Positions 7,906 to 18,134 of a DNA stretch of 64,000 nucleotides are shown in pieces. The position numbers and the translations under genes are program-made. The first letter of the stretch is position 1, and each line of letters starts with the position of its first letter. The notes beneath the pieces are model-generated. The model saw only the letters and a program-made list of their open reading frames with translations, made no database searches and was not told the origin of the DNA. The stretch comes from Antarcticimicrobium sp. (GTDB lineage: Bacteria; Pseudomonadota; Alphaproteobacteria; Rhodobacterales; Rhodobacteraceae): positions 1 to 64,000 of the forward strand of contig NZ_JARGPK010000091.1 in assembly GCF_029212575.1 (NCBI RefSeq), given 5' to 3'.

Positions 7906-9089
7906 TGTTCGAAACCCTCAAGGAACAGCCCGCCGACAAGATCCTCGCACTGATGCAGATGTTCGCCGACGATCCGCGCGATCAGAAAATCGACCTTGGC
8001 GTGGGCGTCTACAAGAACGCCGAGGGGGTGACCCCGGTGATGCGCGCGGTGAAGGCCGCCGAGAAACGCATCTGGGAACAGCAGACCACCAAGAGTTATA
8101 CCGGACTGGCCGGCGATCCGGCCTATGCCGACGCGATGATCGGGCTGATCCTGTCGGATGCGGTGGCACGCGATACCGTCGCCGCCGTGGCCACGCCCGG
8201 CGGCACCGGCGCGGTGCGCCAGGCGTTCGAACTCATTCGCATGGCCAACCCGGGCGCGCGCGTCTGGGTGTCCGATCCGACCTGGCCGAACCACACCTCG
8301 ATCCTCGGCTACCTGGGGATCGAGACCAAGGCGTACCGCTATTTCGACAGCGAGACACGCGGCGTCGATTTCGACGGCATGATCGCCGACCTGAAGACGG
8401 CGCAGGCCGGCGACGTGGTGCTGCTGCATGGCTGCTGTCACAACCCCACCGGCGCCAACCTGAACCTTGTCGAATGGCAGGTGGTGATCGACGTGTTGAA
8501 CGATCGCGGGCTGATCCCGATGATCGACATCGCCTACCAGGGCTTTGGCGACGGTCTGGAAGAGGATGCCGCCGGCACCCGCCTGGTGGCCTCTTCGGTG
8601 CCCGAATGCCTGATCGCGGCAAGCTGTTCCAAGAATTTCGGGGTGTACCGTGAGCGCACCGGGCTGCTGATGGCCGTCGCTGCCGATGCCGGCAAGACCA
8701 AGCTCAACCAGGGTACGCTGGCCTATCTCAACCGTCAGAACTACTCCTTTCCGCCCGATCACGGCGCCCGGGTGGTGAGCACCATCCTCACCGATCCCGC
8801 GCTGCGCGCCGATTGGGCGAGCGAGCTGGAGGATGTGCGCCTGTCGATGCTGGGCCTGCGCCAGCAGCTTGCCGACGAGTTGCAGCGGCTGACCGGGTCG
8901 GACCGGTTCGGCTTCATCGCGCAGCACCGCGGCATGTTCTCGCGGCTTGGAACCACGCCCGAACTGGTGGCCAGACTGCGCGAGGATCACGGCATCTACA
9001 TGGTGGGCGACAGCCGGATGAACATCGCCGGGCTGAACAAGACCACCGTTCCGATCCTGGCCCAGGCCATCGTGAACGTCGGGGTCTGA
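7905..9089 (+). CDS. aromatic amino acid / aspartate aminotransferase, class I
   Basis: A 394-residue PLP enzyme of the TyrB/AspC type. Visible motifs are IDLGVGVYKN at the N-terminus, CCHNPTGANL near residue 180, and the PLP lysine in SCSKNFGVYRERTG near residue 245, followed by YMVGDSRMNIAGL at the C-terminus. It is translationally coupled to sseA. It probably transaminates aromatic amino acids, aspartate and perhaps cysteine with 2-oxoglutarate; the exact preference cannot be read from sequence. The hairpin at 9104 closes the unit. Confidence 0.88.
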   Translation: MFETLKEQPADKILALMQMFADDPRDQKIDLGVGVYKNAEGVTPVMRAVKAAEKRIWEQQTTKSYTGLAGDPAYADAMIGLILSDAVARDTVAAVATPGGTGAVRQAFELIRMANPGARVWVSDPTWPNHTSILGYLGIETKAYRYFDSETRGVDFDGMIADLKTAQAGDVVLLHGCCHNPTGANLNLVEWQVVIDVLNDRGLIPMIDIAYQGFGDGLEEDAAGTRLVASSVPECLIAASCSKNFGVYRERTGLLMAVAADAGKTKLNQGTLAYLNRQNYSFPPDHGARVVSTILTDPALRADWASELEDVRLSMLGLRQQLADELQRLTGSDRFGFIAQHRGMFSRLGTTPELVARLREDHGIYMVGDSRMNIAGLNKTTVPILAQAIVNVGV

Positions 9090-9103
9090 CCCAACCGATC
9101 ACC

Positions 9104-9145
9104 GGCCCGCGCCCCGTTCGCCTGGACGGGGCGCGGCCTGTTTTA
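9104..9145 (+). terminator. rho-independent terminator after the aminotransferase
   Basis: The GC-rich stem GCGCCCCGT…ACGGGGCGC, extended by GGCC/GGCC-type flanks, is followed by TGTTTTA. Confidence 0.7.
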
Positions 9146-9169
9146 CCGATTTAGCCCGAAGGGGATGAC

Positions 9170-10213
9170 ATGGCCGGACAGAAAAAGCTGCTGCGCGCGC
9201 TGGCGGGCGAGGTGCTGGAAACCCCGCCGATCTGGATGATGCGGCAGGCTGGCCGATACCTGCCCGAATACCGCGCCACGCGGGAAAAGGCGGGCGATTT
9301 CCTGTCGCTGTGCTACACCCCCGATCTGGCCGCCGAGGTGACGCTGCAGCCGATCCGCCGCTATGGATTCGACGCCGCGATCCTGTTCGCCGACATCCTG
9401 CTGGTGCCGCAGGCACTGGGCGCCGATCTGTGGTTCGTCACCGGCGAGGGGCCGCGCCTTTCGACCATCACTGAACGCGCGGATTTCGACGCGCTGAAAC
9501 CGGCCGATGCGATCCATGATCACCTGGCGCCGGTTTACGAGACCGTGCGCATCCTCGCCCGCGAATTGCCCAGCGAGACCACGCTGATCGGCTTCGCCGG
9601 CGCGCCCTGGACCGTGGCCACCTACATGATCGCCGGGCGCGGCACCCCTGACCAGGGCCCGGCCCATGCCCTGCGCGAGGGCAACGTCGCGCTGTTCGAG
9701 GCGCTGCTGGAGCGCATCACGGCGGCCACCATCGACTATCTCTCGGCCCAGATCGAGGCCGGGGCCGAGGTGGTGAAACTGTTCGACAGCTGGGCCAGTT
9801 CGCTGAGCGGCGCGGCCTTCGACAAATACGCGCTGGAACCGGCGCGCGAGATCACGGCGGCGCTGAAGGCCAGGCACCCCGGTATCCCGGTGATCGGCTT
9901 TCCGCGCGGGGCGGGAGAGAAATACGCGGGCTTCGCCCGGGCCACTGGCGTCGATTGCGTGGCGCTGGATCAATCGGTCGATGCCGAATGGGCGGCGGCC
10001 AACGTGCAGGTCGACGGCTGCGTGCAGGGCAATCTCGCGCCCGAGCACATGGTGACCGGCGGGCAGGCGTTGGTGGATGAGACGCGGCGCATCGTCAGGG
10101 CGTTTTCGGGGGGGCCGCATATCTTCAACCTCGGCCACGGGATCACCCCGGACGCGGACCCCGAAAACGTACAATTGATGGTCGATACCGTACGGAACCA
10201 GGCGCGCGGCTGA
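9170..10213 (+). CDS. hemE: uroporphyrinogen decarboxylase
   Basis: A 347-residue enzyme converting uroporphyrinogen III to coproporphyrinogen III in haem and bacteriochlorophyll synthesis. The signature near the N-terminus ([17 protein letters not shown], residues ~20-36) and the later [11 protein letters not shown] and [16 protein letters not shown] segments are classic HemE. The length is normal. It is transcribed alone after a terminator and converges on the pobR-type regulator with 15 bp between stops. Confidence 0.95.
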   Translation: MAGQKKLLRALAGEVLETPPIWMMRQAGRYLPEYRATREKAGDFLSLCYTPDLAAEVTLQPIRRYGFDAAILFADILLVPQALGADLWFVTGEGPRLSTITERADFDALKPADAIHDHLAPVYETVRILARELPSETTLIGFAGAPWTVATYMIAGRGTPDQGPAHALREGNVALFEALLERITAATIDYLSAQIEAGAEVVKLFDSWASSLSGAAFDKYALEPAREITAALKARHPGIPVIGFPRGAGEKYAGFARATGVDCVALDQSVDAEWAAANVQVDGCVQGNLAPEHMVTGGQALVDETRRIVRAFSGGPHIFNLGHGITPDADPENVQLMVDTVRNQARG

Positions 10214-10228
10214 GACCGGCGCGCGGCC

Positions 10229-11098
10229 TCAGCCGCCCTGTTCCATCCGTCGGCGAAAGGCGCGCGGCGGGTTGCCGGTGCCGCGGGTGAAGACGCGCGA
10301 GAAATGCGCCGGGTCCGCAAAGCCCAGTTCGTACCCGATCTCGGCCGCCGTCAGGTTGGTATAGATCAGCATCCGCCGCGCCTCGCGCAGCACCCGCTCG
10401 GCGATCAGCGCCGAGGCGGGCCGCCCGGTCGCCTGCCGCACCACGCGGTTGAGATGGGTGGGCGACACCGCCAGCCGCGCGGCATAGTCGGCGACCGACA
10501 GGCGCTGGCGGAAGTGCTGTTCGACCAATGCCTCGAACCTTCGCAGCAGCGGGGTGTCGGCATGGGGATCGGGCGGCGCCTGATCGGCGTGGATCGCGCG
10601 GGCCGCCAGACCCAGAAGCGAGCCGGCCTGCGAGCGCAGGATCTGGGCCCGGGCGAAATCGCGGTTGTGATATTCGGTCAGGATGCGGTGGGCCAGGGTC
10701 TCCAGCTCGGGGGGCAGCGGCACGGCGCAGGGATTGGCGAGCACCGCCCGCAGCCCCTCGCGGTCGCGCAGCGCCTCGTCCATCAGATCGGCGCTCAGCG
10801 TGATGACCCAACCCTCGGTGCCCTGGTGAAAGCGAAAGCCGTGGACGAAGCCGCGCGGCATGTTGATCAGCGCCGGCGGGAGGAGTGGGACGGTCTGCCC
10901 CTCGATCCGGGCGCTGCCGCCGCCCGAGCGCAGCATCAGGACCTGGTGCAACCGCGCGTGGCGGTGCGGGCGCAGTTCCCAATTGTGCAGCTCGGAGCGA
11001 TCCTGAATCGTCTCGCAATGGACCACATCGGGCACTTCGGCGGTTTCGCCGAACAGGTTATAATTGCGGATCGCGGCGCTGGTGGAGGTCTCGGTCAT
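10229..11098 (-). CDS. pobR: AraC-family regulator, PobR-like
   Basis: About 289 residues: an N-terminal cupin-like sensor (HNWELRPHRHARLHQVLML, INMPRGFVHGF) and a C-terminal AraC double helix-turn-helix ending in AEIGYELGFADPAHFSRVF. It is divergent from pobA with an 88-bp spacer, the standard arrangement for a 4-hydroxybenzoate-responsive activator. The frame is open much further upstream, but MTETST at 11098 is the natural start because the longer form would cover pobA's promoter and start. The symbol is assigned from context and architecture. Confidence 0.8.
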   Translation of the reverse strand: MTETSTSAAIRNYNLFGETAEVPDVVHCETIQDRSELHNWELRPHRHARLHQVLMLRSGGGSARIEGQTVPLLPPALINMPRGFVHGFRFHQGTEGWVITLSADLMDEALRDREGLRAVLANPCAVPLPPELETLAHRILTEYHNRDFARAQILRSQAGSLLGLAARAIHADQAPPDPHADTPLLRRFEALVEQHFRQRLSVADYAARLAVSPTHLNRVVRQATGRPASALIAERVLREARRMLIYTNLTAAEIGYELGFADPAHFSRVFTRGTGNPPRAFRRRMEQGG

Positions 11099-11129
11099 GT
11101 TCGAAATATACAATAAGTTGCGCGGTTGA

Positions 11130-12371
<1,242 letters not shown>

Positions 12372-12384
12372 GACCGGGCGCGAG

Positions 12385-12446
12385 AGGGGGCGCTGCCCCC
12401 GCCGCCCATGCGGGCGGCCCCCCGGAGTATTTGTCGCCAGAAAAAG
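12385..12446 (+). repeat. dispersed repeat, plus-strand copy (CGGAGTATTTG element)
   Basis: Two short GC hairpins (GGGGGCGCTGCCCCC and GCCGCCCATGCGGGCGGC) are followed by a 26-bp block, 12421-12446, that matches the reverse complement of 30771-30796 at 24 of 26 positions. It lies directly after pobA and before its terminator. Confidence 0.75.
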
Positions 12447-12447
12447 A

Positions 12448-12485
12448 CGGGACGCGCGGTCACATCGCGCGTCCCGTTTTCTTTT
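12448..12485 (+). terminator. rho-independent terminator after pobA
   Basis: A perfect 11-bp stem CGGGACGCGCG / CGCGCGTCCCG with a 7-nt loop, followed by TTTTCTTTT. Confidence 0.9.
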
Positions 12486-12531
12486 GGCGGGGCGCATGGT
12501 TCCCTTCGCCGAGGAGAAAGGGAGGAAAGCC

Positions 12532-13392
12532 ATGTCTGTCGTGGACTATGAGAAGGACGGCCGCATCGCCCGGGTCACGCTGAACCGGCCCGAGGTGATG
12601 AACGCGATCAATGATGAATTGCCGGTGGAGCTGGCCGCCGCGGTGGCGCGCGCCGATGCCGATCCGGGCGTGCATGTGATCGTGTTGTCGGGGCGCGGGC
12701 CGGCGTTCTGCGCGGGCTACGACCTGAGCTTTTACGCCGAGGGTAACGGCAGCGGGCAGGCGACGCAGGAGATGCCCTGGGACCCGATCAAGGATTACAG
12801 CTTCATGTGGGCCAATACCCAGCATTTCATGGCGCTGTGGCGGGCGATGAAGCCGGTGGTCTGCAAGGTGCAGGGGTTTGCCGTCGCCGGCGGCTCGGAC
12901 ATCGCGCTTTGCGCCGACATGACCATCATGGGCGAGAGCGCGCAGATCGGCTATATGCCCGCCCGTGTCTGGGGCTGTCCCACAACGGCGATGTGGGTTT
13001 ACCGGCTTGGGGCGGAGCGGGCCAAGCGGATGCTGTTCACCGGCGACCGGATCACCGGGCGCGAGGCCGCCGACATGGGGCTGGTGCTGGAGGCGGTGCC
13101 GGACGAGGCGCTCGACGACCGGGTGGAGGAGCTGGCGGTGCGCATGGCCAGCGTGCCGATCAATCAGCTGGCGATGCAGAAGATGGTGATCAACCAGGCG
13201 ATCGAGCAGACCGGGATGATGCAGACCCAGCGGCTGGCGACCCTCTTTGACGGCATCACCCGCCATTCGCCGGAGGGGATCAATTTCAAGACCCGCGCCG
13301 AGGCGGTCGGCTGGAAACAGGCAGTGACCGAGCGCGACAAGGGAACCTGGGACTGGACCGCCAACGCGGAACTGCCGCGGCGCAACCGCTAG
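12532..13392 (+). CDS. enoyl-CoA hydratase/isomerase family protein
   Basis: A 286-residue crotonase. The N-terminus MSVVDYEKDGRIARVTLNRP is typical; the oxyanion-hole segments are GRGPAFCAGYDLSFY (about residue 60) and AVAGGSDIALCADM (about residue 120). The tail (KQAVTERDKGTWDW) is longer than in the shortest crotonases. A good ribosome site (GGAGGAAAG) precedes ATG 12532; the longer open frame starts inside pobA and is not used. The substrate is unknown. Its last 4 bases overlap the end of the convergent XRE gene. Confidence 0.85.
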   Translation: MSVVDYEKDGRIARVTLNRPEVMNAINDELPVELAAAVARADADPGVHVIVLSGRGPAFCAGYDLSFYAEGNGSGQATQEMPWDPIKDYSFMWANTQHFMALWRAMKPVVCKVQGFAVAGGSDIALCADMTIMGESAQIGYMPARVWGCPTTAMWVYRLGAERAKRMLFTGDRITGREAADMGLVLEAVPDEALDDRVEELAVRMASVPINQLAMQKMVINQAIEQTGMMQTQRLATLFDGITRHSPEGINFKTRAEAVGWKQAVTERDKGTWDWTANAELPRRNR

Positions 13393-13982
13393 GCGCCCGG
13401 CCCCGGCGCGCAGACCACCAGGATACGCGCATCGCGCTCGCCGTCCGAGGCATAGAGATGGCCGACCGCGCTGTCGAAATAGATACTGTCTCCGGCCTCA
13501 AGCCGCACCGGCGCGCGGCCCTCGACGAACACCGTCACCACCCCCTCCATCACCACCAGGAATTCCTGGCCGGGATGGCGCACGAAATCCTCGAAATCCA
13601 CCAGTTCGCGCGCCTTCAGCGACCCCATCATCGGCGTCATCGCCTTGTTCCACATGTCGGGAAACAGCATCTCGTAAACGTAGTTCACGGTTTCCTGCCG
13701 CTTGAACTCGCCCTTGCGCGCCACCGCGAAACTGCCCGGCTCGAAGCTTTGCCCCTCGGCATTGAAAAACGCGGCAAGGTCCACCTCCAGCCCGCGCGCG
13801 AGCTGCGACAGCCGGTCATAGGTCAGCGAGATCACCCCACGTTCGGCCTTGGAGATTGTCGAGATCGCCAGCCCCGAGCGCTCCGCCACCTCGGACAGGG
13901 TCCAGCCCCGGTCGCGGCGCAACTGGCGCAAACGGCGGCCGAAATCGGCGCGTGGATTCGGGGCGTCTGTCACCTCTGTCAT
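13389..13982 (-). CDS. XRE-family regulator with C-terminal cupin
   Basis: 197 residues: an N-terminal helix-turn-helix (LRQLRRDRGWTLSEVAERSG, ISTISKAERG, about residues 15-60) and a cupin sensor at the C-terminus (LVVMEGVVTVFVEG, LEAGDSIYFDSAVGH). The architecture is that of regulators of amino acid or polyamine catabolic operons. It is divergent from the FAD-oxidase/TRAP operon, and the spacer holds two matching palindromes, so it probably represses both itself and the operon until a ligand binds the cupin. Confidence 0.88.
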   Translation of the reverse strand: MTEVTDAPNPRADFGRRLRQLRRDRGWTLSEVAERSGLAISTISKAERGVISLTYDRLSQLARGLEVDLAAFFNAEGQSFEPGSFAVARKGEFKRQETVNYVYEMLFPDMWNKAMTPMMGSLKARELVDFEDFVRHPGQEFLVVMEGVVTVFVEGRAPVRLEAGDSIYFDSAVGHLYASDGERDARILVVCAPGPGA

Positions 13983-14020
13983 GGGGCAACTCTAGGCCCA
14001 AATCCCTGTGTCGCCAAGGA

Positions 14021-14059
14021 TTTTTCCAATAGGAAAAAATGTGTTTTCCGATTGGAAAA
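14021..14059. promoter_or_regulatory. paired palindromic operators for the XRE-cupin regulator
   Basis: TTTTTCC-AATA-GGAAAAA (14021-14038) and TTTTCC-GATT-GGAAAA (14044-14059) share the pattern TTTTCC-N4-GGAAAA. Their centres are 22 bp apart, about two helical turns on the same face. They sit between the divergent regulator and the oxidase gene, the expected place for autoregulation and operon control. Confidence 0.75.
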
Positions 14060-14107
14060 TCGGTGCTACGCTTTTCCCTAAGCAAGGACCGGACAGGGAC
14101 AGGGCAC

Positions 14108-15244
14108 ATGACGCAGGGCGGCGAGACGACCGATTTCATCGTGATCGGCGCCGGCATGGCCGGGGCCTCGGTGGCCGCCGAACTGGCCCGCTCCGCGCGC
14201 GTGATCCTGCTCGAACGCGAGACCCAGCCCGGCTATCACACCACCGGGCGCTCGGCGGCGCTGTTCACCGTGGCTTACGGCCCGCCCGCGATCCGGGCGC
14301 TGTCGCGCGCCAGCCATGCCTTTTTCCGCGGCGAGGGGCCGGGCGAGCCGCCCGCCGGCCTGATCCACCCGCGCGGGGTGCTGTTCGTCGCCCGCACCGA
14401 CCAGACCGATGAGACCGCCGCCCTGCAGGCCGAACTTGGCGATGCGGTCGAGCCGGTCCCGACCGCCACGGCACAGGACATGGTCCCGCTGCTGCGCCCG
14501 GAGTATCTCGCCTCGGCGCTGATCGACCTTTCGGCGGCGGATATCGAGGTGCACGGGCTGCACCAGCATTACCTGAAATCCTTCCGCGCCCGTGACGGCG
14601 CGCTGCACCTGAAGTCCGAGGTTCTGGGCATCTCCCGCGCGGGCGGCGACTGGGTGGTGGAAACGCGGCAAGGCCCGCTGCGCGCGCCCAGGGTGATCAA
14701 CGCCGCCGGCGCCTGGGCCGACGAGGTGGCGCAGATGGCCGGGGTACGCCCGCTCGGCCTGCGTCCGCTGCGCCGCACCGCGCTGCTGGTGGCGCCGCCC
14801 ACAGGTGTGGTGCCCGACCGCTGGCCGATGGTGGTCGGCGTGGCCGAGGATTTCTATCTCAAACCCGACGCCGGCAAACTGCTGATCTCCCCCGCCGACG
14901 AGACCCCGTCCGAGCCTTGCGATGCCCAGCCCGAGGAACTTGACGTGGCGATCTGCGTCGACCGGATCGAAACCGCCTTCGACATCCAGGTACGCCGGAT
15001 CGAGCATAAATGGGCCGGGCTGCGCAGCTTTCTGCCAGACGGCACCCCGGCGGTCGGCTACGACGCCGAGGCGCAGGGGTTCTTCTGGCTGGCCGGGCAG
15101 GGCGGTTACGGCATCCAGACCGCCCCGGCGATGGCCCGCGCCGCCGCCGCGCTGGCGCTGGGCGGTCCGATACCCGATGACATCGCCGCCGAGGGCGTCA
15201 CCGAGGCCGGGCTTTCCCCGATGCGTCCGGCGCTGACCCCATGA
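14108..15244 (+). CDS. FAD-dependent amine/amino acid oxidase (DAO family)
   Basis: About 378 residues. The N-terminal FAD fold reads DFIVIGAGMAGASVAAEL (residues ~9-26), followed by GYHTTGRSAALF. The C-terminal FAD segment (WAGLRSFLPDGTPAVGYD and FWLAGQGGYGIQTAPA) is typical of glycine/D-amino-acid oxidase-like or dehydrogenase-like enzymes. It would oxidise an amine or amino acid C-N bond to an imine. ATG 14108 is used; a longer frame upstream would read through the operators. Its stop overlaps the dctM-like start (ATGA), so it heads the operon. Confidence 0.85.
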   Translation: MTQGGETTDFIVIGAGMAGASVAAELARSARVILLERETQPGYHTTGRSAALFTVAYGPPAIRALSRASHAFFRGEGPGEPPAGLIHPRGVLFVARTDQTDETAALQAELGDAVEPVPTATAQDMVPLLRPEYLASALIDLSAADIEVHGLHQHYLKSFRARDGALHLKSEVLGISRAGGDWVVETRQGPLRAPRVINAAGAWADEVAQMAGVRPLGLRPLRRTALLVAPPTGVVPDRWPMVVGVAEDFYLKPDAGKLLISPADETPSEPCDAQPEELDVAICVDRIETAFDIQVRRIEHKWAGLRSFLPDGTPAVGYDAEAQGFFWLAGQGGYGIQTAPAMARAAAALALGGPIPDDIAAEGVTEAGLSPMRPALTP

Positions 15245-16530
15245 TGGTCTGGGTCGGGCTCGCCGCCGCCGCCTTCCTCGCCTCGGGGCTGGCGATCGCC
15301 TATGTGATCGGCGGCGCGACTGTGCTGGCCTTTCTCGCCACCGACAATTCCCGTTACCTCGCCATCCTGCCGCAACAGATCTTTTCCAAGATCGACGTCT
15401 TCGCCCTGATGGCGATGCCGCTTTTCATCCTCGCGGGCGAGCTGATGAACCGGGGCGGCATCACCGGCGCGCTGATCAACCTCTCCATGGCGCTGGTCGG
15501 CCGGGTGCGCGGCGGCTTGGGCCACGTCAACATTCTCACCAGCGTGTTCTTCGCCGGCATCTCGGGCTCCGCCGTTGCCGATGCCGCCGCGCTGTCCAAC
15601 ACGCTGGTGCCCGAGATGACGCGGCGTGGCTATTCGCTGACCTACGCCAGTGCCGTCACCGCCGCCTCCTCGATCATCGGGCCGATCGTGCCGCCGTCGA
15701 TCATCCTGATCTTTTACGGCGCACTGATGGGCACCTCGGTCACAGCCCTCTTTCTCGCCGGGATCGTCCCGGGGCTGGTGCTTGCCGCCGCGCTGCTGGT
15801 GGTCAACGGCGCCTTTGCCGTCCGCCAGGATCACCCAAGGGTGGAAAAGGCCGACATGCCGCCCTTTCTGCCCACTCTGATCCATTCGCTGCCCGCGATG
15901 AGCCTGCCGATCATCATCCTCGGCGGTATCGTCTTCGGCTGGATGACACCGACCGAGGCCGCCGCCGTCGCCGTCTTCGCGGCCCTCGGGGCGGGATGGT
16001 TCTATGCCGGGTTGTCGGGCGGGCAGGTGGTCGAGGCGCTGCGCCGCACCGCGATCCTCTCCGGCTCGATCTTCATCATCATCTGCGCGGTCTCCGCCCT
16101 CGGCCACCTCGGCGCGCTCGAACGGGTGCCCGAGGCGATCTCGGACATGGTCGCGCGCTTGGGTCTCGGCCCGGCGGGCTACATGCTGGCGATGAACGTG
16201 ATCTTCCTGCTCGCCGGAATGGTGCTGGATATTCCTGTCGCCCTTGCGCTGCTGGTGCCGCTGCTGGCCCCGGTCGCGCTGGCCCAGGGCGCCGACCCGG
16301 TACACCTTGGCATCGTGCTCTGCTTCAACCTGTGCATCGGTCTGGTCTCGCCGCCGATGGGGGGATGTCTGCTCGTCGTCTCGGCGGTGACCGGAGTGAA
16401 CTATTGGAAACTGGCGCGCGCCGTGCTTCCCTTCGTCCTGACCCAGATCGCCGTGCTGGCGCTGCTGGTCAACGTGCCGGGCCTCAGCCTTTGGCTGCCG
16501 CGCGCCTTCGGGCTGGGCGGCGGTCCATGA
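15241..16530 (+). CDS. dctM: TRAP transporter large permease (DctM type)
   Basis: A 429-residue, highly hydrophobic protein with about 12 membrane segments. DctM landmarks include ALMAMPLFILAGELMNRGG (residues ~58-76), FFAGISGSAVADAAAL and SIIGPIVPPSIILI, and near the end LVSPPMGGCLLV. It is coupled to the oxidase gene by a 4-bp overlap. With the binding protein and small permease that follow it forms one sodium-driven uptake system for a small organic acid or zwitterion. Gene order (M before P and Q) is less usual. Confidence 0.92.
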   Translation: MMVWVGLAAAAFLASGLAIAYVIGGATVLAFLATDNSRYLAILPQQIFSKIDVFALMAMPLFILAGELMNRGGITGALINLSMALVGRVRGGLGHVNILTSVFFAGISGSAVADAAALSNTLVPEMTRRGYSLTYASAVTAASSIIGPIVPPSIILIFYGALMGTSVTALFLAGIVPGLVLAAALLVVNGAFAVRQDHPRVEKADMPPFLPTLIHSLPAMSLPIIILGGIVFGWMTPTEAAAVAVFAALGAGWFYAGLSGGQVVEALRRTAILSGSIFIIICAVSALGHLGALERVPEAISDMVARLGLGPAGYMLAMNVIFLLAGMVLDIPVALALLVPLLAPVALAQGADPVHLGIVLCFNLCIGLVSPPMGGCLLVVSAVTGVNYWKLARAVLPFVLTQIAVLALLVNVPGLSLWLPRAFGLGGGP

Positions 16531-16582
16531 CACTCATTTGATGACCAAAAGAAAAGACCACAAACCAACAGGAGAAAATGAC

Positions 16583-17563
16583 ATGAAACTTTCGAATATC
16601 CTCACCGGCGGCCTGTTCGCGGCCGCCCTCGCGCTGGCCGGCGGCACCGCCTCGGCGCAGGTCAAGATCGCGCTCGACAGCCCGCCCGACCTCGACGGCT
16701 CCGGCTCCTACGTCTGGGCGCATGCCTTCGCAAGCTATCTCAACGACCACGGGATGGAGGCCGAGGAGTTCCAGCGCGGCGCGCTCGGCGGCGACGACGA
16801 GTTGTTCGATCAGGTCAGCCAGGGGCTGCTGGAGGTCTCGATGTCGCCGCTCAACATCGTCGGCTCCATCGACAAGCTGATCTACGGGTTGCGACTGCCC
16901 TATTTCTTCTCCGGCATGGAGGAGGTCGACCGCGCCATGGTCGAGGGTGGCATGCTCGCCAAGATCAACGAAGCCACCACGCCCGAGGGTGTGCGGGTGG
17001 TCTCGGTCAACACCGTCGGTCAGGCCAGCGGCATCTTCAACACCAAGAAGCCGGTGAACTCGGTCGCCGACATGGCCGGGCTGCGGATGCGCGCCCTGGA
17101 CGAAAGCCAGATCGAGCTTTACGAGGCCTGGGGTGCGGCCGGCACCATCGTCAGCTGGGCCGAGGTGCCCAACGCGCTGCAGACCGGCGTGGCCGACGGC
17201 TACCTCAACCCCGCCTTTGTGCCGCTGCTGTTCGGTCACACCGACTTCATCAAGCATTTCACCAATGCCGCGATCTCGCCCTCGTTGCGGATCACGATCC
17301 TGTCCGAGGACTGGTATCAGGGCCTGTCGGACGAAGACCGCGCCACCGTTGACGCCGCCATCGCCGCCGCAACCCAGGCCAACCGCGACTGGCTGAAAAC
17401 CCAGGACGCCGTGATGGGCAAGCTCGAGGCCGCCGGTGTCGCCGTGGTTCAGCTTGACGAGGCCGCCCGTGCCGAGTTCCGCGCCGCCTCCGCCCCCGCC
17501 TATGAAAGCGGGCTGCTGACGCCGGAGCAGATCGCGGCCTGGGAAGCGGCCAAGGGCAACTGA
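16583..17563 (+). CDS. dctP: TRAP transporter solute-binding protein (DctP type)
   Basis: About 326 residues with a clear signal peptide (MKLSNILTGGLFAAALALAG, cleavage near ASAQ) and a DctP body; RMRALDESQIELYEAWGA holds the arginine that usually binds the substrate carboxylate. A strong ribosome site (AGGAG) precedes ATG 16583, which is why the earlier in-frame ATG at 16538 is rejected. It is periplasmic and delivers the substrate to the DctQM membrane pair. The substrate is probably a carboxylated amine or small peptide-like compound, judged by the neighbouring enzymes. Confidence 0.92.
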   Translation: MKLSNILTGGLFAAALALAGGTASAQVKIALDSPPDLDGSGSYVWAHAFASYLNDHGMEAEEFQRGALGGDDELFDQVSQGLLEVSMSPLNIVGSIDKLIYGLRLPYFFSGMEEVDRAMVEGGMLAKINEATTPEGVRVVSVNTVGQASGIFNTKKPVNSVADMAGLRMRALDESQIELYEAWGAAGTIVSWAEVPNALQTGVADGYLNPAFVPLLFGHTDFIKHFTNAAISPSLRITILSEDWYQGLSDEDRATVDAAIAAATQANRDWLKTQDAVMGKLEAAGVAVVQLDEAARAEFRAASAPAYESGLLTPEQIAAWEAAKGN

Positions 17564-17567
17564 GCCG

Positions 17568-18113
17568 ATGAAGACCCTGGCCCGCACCCTCGACCGGCTG
17601 TCGGTCGCGCTCAACGGCATCGCCCTCTGGGGGGCGGTGCTGGCGGTGCTGGTCATGGTCTTTGCCGCTGGCTGGCAGGTGCTGGCGCGCTATGCGCTCG
17701 ATGCCCCGCCGATCTGGACCGAGGAACTGGCCCGCCGCGCCATGGTCTGGGCCGGGATGCTGGGGGCCTCCTGCGCCTTTCGCGCCGGCTCCGACCCCAC
17801 GCTCTTTCCCGCAATGCAGGCGCGGCGGGGAGGCCCCGGCATGGCGCTGGCGGTGATCCGCGCGACCGGCGTCGTGATCTTCGCCGTGCCGGTGATCTGG
17901 TATTCGCTGTTCAACGCGCGGATGGACATGGCGCGCGGCTTTCTCGGCCGCAGCCTGAACCGGCAGGCCGAGATGCTGGACATCCCGATGATCTGGTTCA
18001 CCGCCGCCGTGCCGCTGGCCTTCGTGCTGATCCTGGTCCACCTTTCCGCGCGGCTGACCATGCAGGCCACCGGCCAGCTGCCGGTGCCCGAGCAAGATAC
18101 CCCGACCCCCTGA
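17568..18113 (+). CDS. dctQ: TRAP transporter small permease (DctQ type)
   Basis: A 181-residue membrane protein with four hydrophobic segments and the DctQ block WQVLARYALDAPPIWTEELAR near residues 30-50, followed by AMVWAGMLGAS. It partners DctM. It starts 4 bp after the binding-protein stop. Confidence 0.88.
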   Translation: MKTLARTLDRLSVALNGIALWGAVLAVLVMVFAAGWQVLARYALDAPPIWTEELARRAMVWAGMLGASCAFRAGSDPTLFPAMQARRGGPGMALAVIRATGVVIFAVPVIWYSLFNARMDMARGFLGRSLNRQAEMLDIPMIWFTAAVPLAFVLILVHLSARLTMQATGQLPVPEQDTPTP

Positions 18114-18134
18114 CCCAACCCACAGGACGTGCCG

